Below, piece after piece: positions 57,698 through 64,000 of a DNA stretch of 64,000 nt. Source of the stretch: Pseudomonadota bacterium (GTDB lineage Bacteria > Pseudomonadota > Alphaproteobacteria > Rhizobiales > MH13). The notes beneath the pieces were generated by a model. The model ran no database searches and was not told the origin of the DNA. It saw nothing but the letters and a program-made list of their open reading frames with translations. Each line of letters starts with the position of its first letter. Within the stretch, counting starts at the first letter, position 1. The stretch lies in NCBI GenBank assembly GCA_039024915.1, contig JBCCPK010000005.1, positions 310,001-374,000 on the forward strand, read 5' to 3'. The translations under genes and the position numbers were made by a program.

Positions 57698-58552
57698 TTA
57701 CAGGCTCTTGGGCGCCTTCAGCTTGCGTTTGGTTGCATGCTTGACCGGCGCGGGCGCGCCATCAAGCATGCGGCCGTGCATGTAGTTGCGCTGCCAGCCC
57801 TGTTTCATGGCTTCCGGTTCCCGAGCGTGCAGCTTGGCATTGAAATCGGCCCGCGCTTCGGACCAGCCCTCGTATTCCGCGCGCAAATGCGGATCGCTGT
57901 CGAGAGGCACCATCGTTGGCTCGATGGCCTCAAGCGCGTGATGCGGCGTAGGGGTCACGAAACAGTAGACGTCGCCCTCGTTAAAGGTGACGATTCCGGG
58001 CCGCGTGAATTTCCAGTTCATCGTGAAAGGAAACGGTAGCCAATCGGTTTCGATGAGCCCGTCGAGCGCCGCGATACCATCTTTCAAGGTGTTTGGCGCG
58101 CCTCGCGCCCACAAACCCCAACCTTCTGACGTCCGCATAACATAGCCCGTATGGAAGGTCAGAACACCGGACCCAAAATGTGACCCTGCGAGCCGATCAA
58201 CGCGCGGCTGCTCCTCCGGTTTCAGCGCTTCGACGCGCATATCGTCGATTTTATCACCGCCGTTCCAACTGACGCGCAGCCCTACGGGCACCGATACTTC
58301 CCAACCGGTGGCGTTGGCGATCGACAGCGGCAAGCACCGATACGCAAAGCGGTCGGGCGTGTTGTCCATCCAGAGACGCGGCGCCCGTGCAGGTCGGATT
58401 TCAGGCGCATCGCTATGGATGCGGTAAAAGGTCAATCCGCAGGGCGCAGTCCCGCTGGACGCAGGCAAAGGAAAATCTTCACTGCGCATGGTGCGGGCCG
58501 TTTCCCCGACTGGCGTGTTGGCGTGAGCGGGGCAGGTGTCGGGTTTATTCAT
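57698..58552 (-). CDS. DUF6065 family protein
   Basis: Protein of about 284 residues matching DUF6065: LTFYRIHSDAPEIRPARAPRLWMDNTPDRFAYRCLPLSIANATGWEV, then GSGVLTFHTGYVMRTSEGWGLWARGAPN and TDWLPFPFTMNWKFTRPGIVTFNEGDVYCFVTPTPH. The family has no assigned role; the aromatic pattern resembles cupin-like oxygenases but no metal ligand set is visible. The start chosen, MNKPDTC, is one of three ATG/GTG options; MRSEDFPL at 58486 is nearer the domain. Confidence 0.8.
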   Translation of the reverse strand: MNKPDTCPAHANTPVGETARTMRSEDFPLPASSGTAPCGLTFYRIHSDAPEIRPARAPRLWMDNTPDRFAYRCLPLSIANATGWEVSVPVGLRVSWNGGDKIDDMRVEALKPEEQPRVDRLAGSHFGSGVLTFHTGYVMRTSEGWGLWARGAPNTLKDGIAALDGLIETDWLPFPFTMNWKFTRPGIVTFNEGDVYCFVTPTPHHALEAIEPTMVPLDSDPHLRAEYEGWSEARADFNAKLHAREPEAMKQGWQRNYMHGRMLDGAPAPVKHATKRKLKAPKSL

Positions 58553-58776
58553 CACCAAAGCTGTCTGTGTGAGAGCGCTTACGATGCGGCCGGGCCCGCA
58601 AGGTGCTTTCAAAGAGAATCACAACCGAAACAATGGTGGCGCGGCTGCCAAAGGCCGTCAATTGCCCGCTGCAAGCAGCGGTCGTCGGACGGACCTCACA
58701 ACGGTTCAGATCGCGCAGGTTGGCCGCTGATACGCCATTGAACGGCAACCTTAACTCCGCTACACCACCTTGGCTC

Positions 58777-58853
<77 letters not shown>

Positions 58854-58953
58854 ATGATTTCAATAACTTGGATGCTTTCCAGCGGACGCGAGGCTATTCT
58901 TGTCCGCAGAATGTCCGCGCTACGCCCATTCTCGCTGGGTGTGGGGTGGCGTA

Positions 58954-59697
58954 ATGCTTTCGGAAATCAACACCCTTGCTGCGCACATGATGCTTGGCTT
59001 GCACCCCGAACTGAGTGCTGCTGACAAGCGGGTCGGCATTGCAATCATTGAGCACTTCAACCGGAAAGACGGTCGGTGCAATCCCAGTATCGCGCGGCTG
59101 TCAAAGCTCTTGGATCTGCCGGACAAGACGGTCCGCCGCGCCACGGCGAAGCTCCACAGCCTGAAGCTGATCTTGAAAGTCAGCCATGGAGGGCGATCTG
59201 GGACCGCTAGATATATCCCGCAATGGGATGTTTTCGCGTCTCTGAAGGCGGACTGGGAAGCGAAGTTTAGCAGCAAACCAGCTCGTACTGACCGGACAAA
59301 ATTGACCGGTACAACCGGACAAGAATGTCCGAAACAACCGGACAAAAATGTCCGACAAACCCAGAGAACTAACCCAAAGAAAGAACCCAAGCCCACGAAT
59401 GTGGAGAAACGGGCGCGACCCCGCATACGCCAAGCCCAAGGTCACTTCCTTCTTCCTGTCGATGGAGGTCTCTCGATCAGGCGGGAACAGCAAGCAAGCA
59501 ATCAAGCCCTGAAGCGCGTCGATGCTTACCTTCAGCGCATAGCTGGCGCTTATGAGGCTTTCGCAATGCTGCCGACACAGGACCAACAAAGTGCTTACGA
59601 CGCTGAGCGCCATAAGTCTGGTGAAGGATGTGCCTTGGCTTTGCGCCTCATCCAAGAGCAGCCTCACAACCAGGCAATCGCGGTGGCTTCGAGATGA
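58954..59697 (+). CDS. Winged-helix phage replication protein (lambda O-like layout)
   Basis: Protein of 247 residues with an N-terminal HTH_36-type domain: LSAADKRVGIAIIEHFNRKDGRCNPSIARLSKLLDLPDKTVRRATAKLHSLKLI, residues 20-75, the fold of phage O-like initiators. The middle (115-165) is polar and low in complexity, and encodes three 23-bp DNA repeats. The C-terminal helix (residues 185-230) has no recognised domain. The ATG follows GGGGTGG; the frame opens 54 bp upstream with TTG. The next gene overlaps its stop by 4 bp. Initiator function is inferred from domain and repeats. Confidence 0.75.
   Translation: MLSEINTLAAHMMLGLHPELSAADKRVGIAIIEHFNRKDGRCNPSIARLSKLLDLPDKTVRRATAKLHSLKLILKVSHGGRSGTARYIPQWDVFASLKADWEAKFSSKPARTDRTKLTGTTGQECPKQPDKNVRQTQRTNPKKEPKPTNVEKRARPRIRQAQGHFLLPVDGGLSIRREQQASNQALKRVDAYLQRIAGAYEAFAMLPTQDQQSAYDAERHKSGEGCALALRLIQEQPHNQAIAVASR
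59291..59359. repeat. Three 23-bp iterons inside the replication gene, candidate origin
   Basis: Units start at 59291, 59314 and 59337, exactly 23 bp apart, with core ACCGGACAARAATGTCCGA in the second and third. Each of these holds the dyad CGGACA-N4-TGTCCG; the first unit keeps only the left half. Because 23 is not a multiple of 3, the repeat is at DNA level, not in the peptide, as expected for an origin embedded in its initiator gene. Confidence 0.8.
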
Positions 59698-59909
59698 GAA
59701 CTTCATCGACCGTTTTACCGCTACCCGAACGGCAACGAGCGTTGTCTCGGGTAACCAGGGCCGACGCCTGCGCGCTCAAGCAATCACTCATTGCCATCGC
59801 TGACCGTTTGGCACGGCTTCGCCCAAGCCATTCGAACCCGGAAGCATTTCACGAAGAGAAGTCCGAGCTTGTCTATGAGCTGATGGACGCAGCGAGGCGG
59901 CTACCATGA
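59694..59909 (+). CDS. Small phage-region protein, unknown
   Basis: 71-residue protein starting MRTSSTVLPLPERQRALSRV, whose ATG overlaps the replication gene stop (ATGA). The C-terminal half (LIAIADRLARLRPSHSNPEAFHEEKSELVYELMDAARRL) is helical and charged. Position suggests a replication or regulatory accessory factor; no family was recognised. Confidence 0.55.
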   Translation: MRTSSTVLPLPERQRALSRVTRADACALKQSLIAIADRLARLRPSHSNPEAFHEEKSELVYELMDAARRLP

Positions 59910-59985
59910 TCAGGGACTTTGGGTCCTTCCGCACGCCTGCCATGCGGGTAATTCGCGCCCCTACGGTTTGTTAGCGGGGGCGAAA

Positions 59986-60501
59986 ATGGACGCTAAACTT
60001 TTTGACGAAAGCATCGACTGCGGAACCGCCGAAACCCTTTCTAAGCGCGGGTTTGCCGAGCAGTTGGGGATCTCAGCGACACGGGTTTCACAGATGATTG
60101 CTGATGGGCTTCCAACCGAACCAAATGGCCGGATCAGCCTTGAACGCGGAAGGCAATGGTACGCTCAAAACGTCGATCCGAACCGCAAGAGGCTACTGGG
60201 ATCCTCCGGCGATCAGATGCCCTACAAGTCGCAGCGTGCCGAGGCAGAGGCGAAGATAGCAAAGCTTAAAGCGGACCGGCTGGAAGGCACCTTGATTGAT
60301 CGCCAGGCGGCCTTGCTGGCGATCGAAGCTCAAGCGCGGACCGAGCGTGATGCATGGATAGGATGGGTGAACCGCGTTGCACCGGAGATTGCCCGCGAGA
60401 CGGATTCCGAACTCGCTGCCGTTGTCGGCATCTTGGGCAGGTTGGTTCGTGAACAGCTGGTGTCGATCGCAAATCTGTCGAAGGTGGTGACCGATGAGTG
60501 A
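59986..60501 (+). CDS. Phage terminase small subunit-like DNA-binding protein
   Basis: 171-residue protein with an N-terminal HTH (LSKRGFAEQLGISATRVSQMIADGLPT, residues 14-38) and a charged, coiled C-terminal part (YKSQRAEAEAKIAKLKADRLEGTLIDRQAALLAIEAQARTERDAW), the form of Nu1/small terminase subunits that recognise packaging sites. The GGGGGCG ribosome binding site fixes the ATG at 59986. Its last 8 bp overlap the large terminase gene, which supports the assignment. Confidence 0.82.
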   Translation: MDAKLFDESIDCGTAETLSKRGFAEQLGISATRVSQMIADGLPTEPNGRISLERGRQWYAQNVDPNRKRLLGSSGDQMPYKSQRAEAEAKIAKLKADRLEGTLIDRQAALLAIEAQARTERDAWIGWVNRVAPEIARETDSELAAVVGILGRLVREQLVSIANLSKVVTDE

Positions 60502-62383
60502 TCTCGCATTGCGGACAGAGCAGCTGGTGCGCGAGGCGAGGCTGCGAGGCCTTCGACCAGAACCACAAATGACCGTGTCTGAATGGTCGGATCGCAATCG
60601 TTTGCTCCCCGCATCAAATGCAGAACCCAGGCCATGGCGAACCGATCGTGTGCCCTACCTTCGCGAAATCATGGACGCGGCATCTACCGGCTCGCGGATT
60701 GAGCGAATTGCTTTTATGAAAGGCGCCCAAATCGGCGCAACCGAGGCTGGTTTGAACGCCATCGGTTATTGGATCGACCATGCGCCTGGCTTGATCCTCG
60801 GCGTCTGGCCATCGATCGATATGGTACGGCGGAACTCGAAAACCCGCATTGATCCATTGATCGAAGATACGCCAGCGATCAGCGGAAAGATTGCACCGCC
60901 GCGATCGAGAGACAGCGGAAACACTGTTGCGCTGAAAGAGTTTCCCGGGGGTGCCTTGATTCTTACCGGCGCCAACTCTGCCACAGGACTTCGATCAACG
61001 GCAGCGCGGTATCTCCTGCTCGATGAGGTGGATGCCTTCCCTCATGACGTCGGCGACGAAGGCGACCCTGTGGCTTTGGCCATACAGCGCACCGTTACGT
61101 TTGCCGGCAGGCGGAAGATCCTCATGATCTCGACACCAACCATTGCAGGCGTCAGCCGTATTGAGAAAGCCTACCTTGAGAGTGATCAGAGGCGCTTCTA
61201 TGTCCCGTGTCCCCAATGTGGAACGCACCAAACGCTGAAATGGTCGGGCGTGGCATGGCCAGAAGGACAGCCCTCAAAGGCCCACTACGTTTGCCAGAAC
61301 GGTTGCGTCATTGAGGAACGGGACAAACCTGAAATGCTGCGCCGTGGCGAATGGCGCGCGACGGCGGAGGGTGATGGCCGAACAGCGGGTTTCCATCTTT
61401 CAGCGCTTTACAGTCCCTTTGAGCCTTGGTCTGAGATTGCCGCTGACTTCCTCGCATCTAAGCGAGATCCAGAGCGGCTGAAAACTTGGACCAACCTCAA
61501 GCTAGGCGAAGCATTTGAGGATCGCGATACAGCTCCTTTATCAGCGGAATCGATCGCATTGCGGGCAGAAGAGCCGGATACGCCTTGGTTCGATTTGCTG
61601 CCTGATGGTGTTGCGCTCATCACGGCTGGCGTGGACGTGCAGGATGATCGGTTGGAACTCGAGGTCGTGGGTTGGGGTATAGGCGAAGAAAGCTGGTCAC
61701 TAGACTACCAGATTATCGCTGGCGATACCTCAAAACCTGGTGTTTGGGATGCGCTTGACCGGCATCTGTTACGGCGGTTCCGCCACCTGCGAGATGTGCC
61801 AGAATTGCCGATAGCCGCAACGGCAATCGATAGTGGAGGGCACCGAACAGGCGAGGTGATGTCGTTCTCAGCTGCGCGTCTCAACCGACGTGTGTGGGCG
61901 ATTAAGGGCCGCGGCGGCTCTGGTGTTCCGCCATGGCCGCGCCGTCCTCCAAAAGCACGCAGGGCGTCGGTTGCGCCAATCCATATCGTTGGAGTGGACA
62001 ACTTAAAGCACACCCTCATGGGACGCCTTAGGATGGAGGAAGGTGTCGGGCCGGGCGTCGTTCATGTGCCAGTCACAAGAGATCATGACTGGTTCGCTGG
62101 TCTGGTCGCAGAGCGAGCGGTGCGCAAGTACGTCAAGGGTGTGGCGCGCCTTGAGTGGATCCATGATCGGGGGGTGAGAAACGAGCCCTTAGACTGTCGC
62201 GTGTACGCCATGGCAGCGCTAGCTGGCTTGCGTGCGCATGGCGCAGACTTGAGATTGCTTTGCGAACAGATTTCCGGAAAGAAACTCAGACTTCCGTCCG
62301 ATAGCGACAGAACTTCAGCGCCAGCAAACTCTCAAAGAACAAGGAATCGTGTACCCTCGCGGTGGATGACCGATAAGAGCTGA
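60494..62383 (+). CDS. Phage terminase large subunit, GpA type
   Basis: DNA-packaging ATPase-nuclease of 629 residues in the lambda GpA family. The N-terminal domain contains MTVSEWSDRNRLLPASNAEPRPWRT and IAFMKGAQIGATEAGLNAIGYWI (Walker-A-like), LLLDEVDAFPHDVGDEGDP (Walker B), KILMISTPTIAGVSRIEKAYLESDQRRFYVPCPQCG with a zinc-type Cys pair. The C-terminal nuclease part has AGVDVQDDRLELEVVGWG and ATAIDSGGHRTGEVM with acidic metal ligands. Length and motifs are intact, so it may be active. Confidence 0.95.
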   Translation: MSDLALRTEQLVREARLRGLRPEPQMTVSEWSDRNRLLPASNAEPRPWRTDRVPYLREIMDAASTGSRIERIAFMKGAQIGATEAGLNAIGYWIDHAPGLILGVWPSIDMVRRNSKTRIDPLIEDTPAISGKIAPPRSRDSGNTVALKEFPGGALILTGANSATGLRSTAARYLLLDEVDAFPHDVGDEGDPVALAIQRTVTFAGRRKILMISTPTIAGVSRIEKAYLESDQRRFYVPCPQCGTHQTLKWSGVAWPEGQPSKAHYVCQNGCVIEERDKPEMLRRGEWRATAEGDGRTAGFHLSALYSPFEPWSEIAADFLASKRDPERLKTWTNLKLGEAFEDRDTAPLSAESIALRAEEPDTPWFDLLPDGVALITAGVDVQDDRLELEVVGWGIGEESWSLDYQIIAGDTSKPGVWDALDRHLLRRFRHLRDVPELPIAATAIDSGGHRTGEVMSFSAARLNRRVWAIKGRGGSGVPPWPRRPPKARRASVAPIHIVGVDNLKHTLMGRLRMEEGVGPGVVHVPVTRDHDWFAGLVAERAVRKYVKGVARLEWIHDRGVRNEPLDCRVYAMAALAGLRAHGADLRLLCEQISGKKLRLPSDSDRTSAPANSQRTRNRVPSRWMTDKS

Positions 62384-62391
62384 GCAGAGAT

Positions 62392-63117
62392 TTGTATTTC
62401 CTGTACATTGATGATTCCACAGATCGCCCAACAAACGTTTTTTCAGCGCTACTTGTTCCACATGACAAATGGAATGAAGCTTTCGCCTACATAAAGCTGT
62501 GGCGGGGTCACCTCCGGGATACTCATCGAATCCCTTTATATGCGGAGCTCCACGCAACCGAGTTTCTAAGCGGGCGCGGATCCCGCGGGGTGCTTGGACA
62601 TCTGTCTCGTCGGATACGTTCGCAGATTTTTCACAAGCACTTTGAGGTGGTCGAGCACATGAAGACCAAATTCGGTGTTCGGATGATCAACGTCTGCAAC
62701 GATGATGATGATCAGTTTCGTGCGTTTGAACGAATGCTGAACCGCGTTAACCGCACGATGCAGAGTTGGAATAGCTACGCCTACCTGATCTGCGATGAGG
62801 GAAAAGAGCTTCAATACACGCGCATGGTTCGGCGCATGCGGGTCCATAATTATATTCCAAGCGATCGCGGCGTTTGGGATTCCGGTCTCGCAACAAAGAA
62901 CATCCCTATTGACCGCATCATTGAAGACCCGAGGTTCAAATCCTCCGTTGGAAGCTATTTTATTCAGCTTAGTGACTTCAACGCGCACGGCTTGTTGCGA
63001 ATGCACAAGCCAACACCACGCGCCAGACAGTTTCGCTATCACCGCTCGTTCAATCAGCTTGAAAATGTATTGGTAAAAGAATGCAATCGACGTGATCCCA
63101 AAGGGATCATCAGATGA
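62392..63117 (+). CDS. DUF3800 domain protein (TTG start)
   Basis: 241-residue protein of the DUF3800 family, recognised by its start MYFLYIDDSTDRPTNVFSALLV and the central HATEFLSGRG and VCNDDDDQFRAFERMLNRVN. The TTG at 62392 gives the usual family N-terminus; a GAGCAGAGA lies just before it. Family members occur in phages and mobile islands with no settled function; the acidic YIDDS and late ECN residues suggest a nuclease-like metal site, by inference only. It is 8 bp after the large terminase stop, where a portal gene would normally stand. Confidence 0.75.
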   Translation: MYFLYIDDSTDRPTNVFSALLVPHDKWNEAFAYIKLWRGHLRDTHRIPLYAELHATEFLSGRGSRGVLGHLSRRIRSQIFHKHFEVVEHMKTKFGVRMINVCNDDDDQFRAFERMLNRVNRTMQSWNSYAYLICDEGKELQYTRMVRRMRVHNYIPSDRGVWDSGLATKNIPIDRIIEDPRFKSSVGSYFIQLSDFNAHGLLRMHKPTPRARQFRYHRSFNQLENVLVKECNRRDPKGIIR

Positions 63118-63120
63118 CGA

Positions 63121-63143
63121 GGGGCGGGGTGATACCCCGCCCC
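63121..63143. terminator. Strong hairpin, possible terminator
   Basis: GGGGCGGGGT/ACCCCGCCCC pair perfectly over 10 bp with a 3-nt loop, 4 bp after the DUF3800 stop. Only TTAAG follows, so the T tract is weak; the hairpin may stop or slow transcription before the convergent repressor gene. Confidence 0.5.
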
Positions 63144-63253
63144 TTAAGCAGGACCTACCCTGGCTCATACCACCAGCTCAGTCTAGCAATGAAACAATAG
63201 CGAAATTGAAGAAAAAATTCAAGTGAATCATGATCTTAAAGAGCTTTGCAAAG

Positions 63254-63511
63254 CTAAGTGATTGATCTTGATTCGCTTTTGCCTTCCGGTTGGGAAAACC
63301 GAACTCCGGCCCCACCACCATTCTCCGCAATGAAACGAATGCCTGCTTCTTCGAGCGCATTTCTCAGTGCGCCCATTGTGGCTGCGTCGCCGGCGTATCG
63401 CCCGGTTTCAATGTTTGAGATCGTGTTTCGATGCACCCCAGCCTTTTTGGCGAGAGCTTCAAGGGTGAGACGTAGCGCGCCTCTCGCCATCCTTAGTTGT
63501 GCAGGGTTCAC
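63254..63511 (-). CDS. Xre-family repressor
   Basis: 85-residue HTH protein. The domain MNPAQLRMARGALRLTLEALAKKAGVHRNTISNIETG (residues 1-37) is a typical Xre/CI fold, followed by LRNALEEAGIRFIAENGGGAGVRF, a tail common in alphaproteobacterial Xre regulators. GTG start with AGGTGA eight bases upstream. The first of three operators overlaps its start codon, so it very likely represses itself, as phage repressors do. A 14-bp palindrome (63242-63255, AGCTTTGCAAAGCT) covers its stop. Confidence 0.9.
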   Translation of the reverse strand: MNPAQLRMARGALRLTLEALAKKAGVHRNTISNIETGRYAGDAATMGALRNALEEAGIRFIAENGGGAGVRFSQPEGKSESRSIT

Positions 63512-63570
63512 AGGTCACCTTTGTTGTGATAATTTCACAAGTGCAAAAATCACCTGTGACAATAGCACAA
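63497..63570. promoter_or_regulatory. Three 17-bp operators between the repressor and the rightward gene
   Basis: TTGTGC-N5-TCACAG (63497-63513), TTGTGA-N5-TCACAA (63524-63540) and CTGTGA-N5-GCACAA (63554-63570) share the half-site TTGTG(A/C) with identical 5-bp spacing. Centres are 27 and 30 bp apart. They span the Xre start and the leader of the rightward gene, as in lambda-type switch regions. Confidence 0.88.
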
Positions 63571-63582
63571 GGAGGCCTAACA

Positions 63583-64000
63583 ATGAATTGCCACGTGAAC
63601 CCGGACGCTTTGACCCATGATCTTTCCGACGATCTGCCGACGGAGGATGCGAACTGCCCAAGCGCCGCGATAGCGGAAGAGATCCTGCTGCTCGAGGACT
63701 GCCTGGACGGCTTATCCGAGGCTCGCCTTGCTAAATCATGCAATCTGGCGTGGTTGGATTCGGCCGAGAGGCACATCTACGACAAGTTGGATGCAAGACG
63801 ATTGCAGCTATCGTTCTCTCACCCAACATCCCTACGCGGTGCTATCGCGTGTCTGGATCAGGCCTATCGCTTCACTGAGAGCGCTCAGTCTACTGAGGAA
63901 CCCAGCATGGCCGACGAACGTGCAAGCAAACGTTGTCATTTTGCGGCTGTCCGTTTTTTGAGTCAGGTGCCCGGTTCAGTCGTCCACAAAGACACGCTCC
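63583..64000 (+). CDS. Rightward phage-region gene, cut by window end, unknown
   Basis: Open frame of 139 codons to the window end, starting at the ATG 7 bp after AGGAGG, an excellent ribosome binding site. It begins MNCHVNPDALTHDLSDDLP and includes the helical LEDCLDGLSEARLAKSCNLAWLDSAERHIYDKLDARRLQLSF. It stands where cro would stand, right after the triple operator, but no HTH is visible. Function unknown; the rest is outside the window. Confidence 0.6.
   Translation, partial: MNCHVNPDALTHDLSDDLPTEDANCPSAAIAEEILLLEDCLDGLSEARLAKSCNLAWLDSAERHIYDKLDARRLQLSFSHPTSLRGAIACLDQAYRFTESAQSTEEPSMADERASKRCHFAAVRFLSQVPGSVVHKDTL

Larger units (their letters stand above)
58854..64000. mobile_element. Prophage or phage satellite at tRNA-Arg (left part)
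   Basis: From the tRNA-Arg 3' end to the window end the content is phage-like: replication protein with embedded iterons, small and large terminase, Xre repressor with three operators. Local composition is more AT-rich, especially 62390-63600. No integrase, portal, capsid or lysis gene is visible, and no copy of the tRNA 3' end was found to mark the far attachment site, so the right border lies outside. Confidence 0.85.

Overview
The window is GC-rich chromosomal DNA from an alphaproteobacterium. The evidence is the DivL-type tyrosine pseudo-kinase beside ahcY, AddAB in place of RecBCD, GANTC (CcrM) sites near cell-cycle genes, a PmtA-like phospholipid methyltransferase, and the order enoyl-CoA hydratase, rpsT, dnaA, dnaN, recF, gyrB. 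I cannot name the genus. The dnaA region suggests the replication origin is close.

Layout. 1-3840: hemW(partial)-rdgB-rph leftward, with hrcA-grpE diverging from them. 3948-12792: a glyoxalase-like protein, alkB with an SMP-30 lactonase, a sulfotransferase-like protein, a YceI / cytochrome b561-YceI pair, a PmtA-like methyltransferase, an FMN reductase, pyrF, dapB and gpmA. 12812-20035: DNA repair (AraC-Ogt, nth), an L,D-transpeptidase, an EI24/CysZ membrane protein, adenosine kinase, a YbaK deacylase, and an Lrp regulator divergent from a LysE exporter. 20053-32286: gyrB, a flavoprotein, a DUF5996 protein, an AhpD-like protein on the other strand, then recF, dnaN and dnaA. A 2 kb gene-free, strongly skewed leader separates dnaA from rpsT. 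32523-42580: enoyl-CoA hydratase, mutM, ubiE-ubiB-coaBC-dut, cysK, a VTT-type membrane protein, and ahcY behind a perfect 16-bp palindrome. 43040-54859: a tightly packed run of divL, tsaE-amgK, murU, addB and addA, combining cell-cycle control, tRNA modification, peptidoglycan recycling and recombination. 54987-58552: trxA, a TadG-like von Willebrand protein with a 51-residue Pro tract, and a DUF6065 protein.

A tRNA-Arg(CCG) at 58777-58853 marks the start of a prophage or phage satellite that runs off the right end. It carries a winged-helix replication protein whose own coding sequence contains three 23-bp dyad-symmetric iterons, a small protein, small and large terminase, a DUF3800 protein, an Xre repressor read leftward, three equal 17-bp operators, and a rightward gene cut by the window end. 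No integrase, portal or capsid gene lies in the visible part. The in-gene iterons and the triple operator resemble lambda O/ori and the lambda operators in layout, and they are the most interesting structures here.

Long antisense open frames are common at this base composition and were treated as shadows. Start codons were moved where Shine-Dalgarno sequence, family N-termini or chemistry argued for it; mutM, gyrB and the DUF3800 gene appear to start at TTG.
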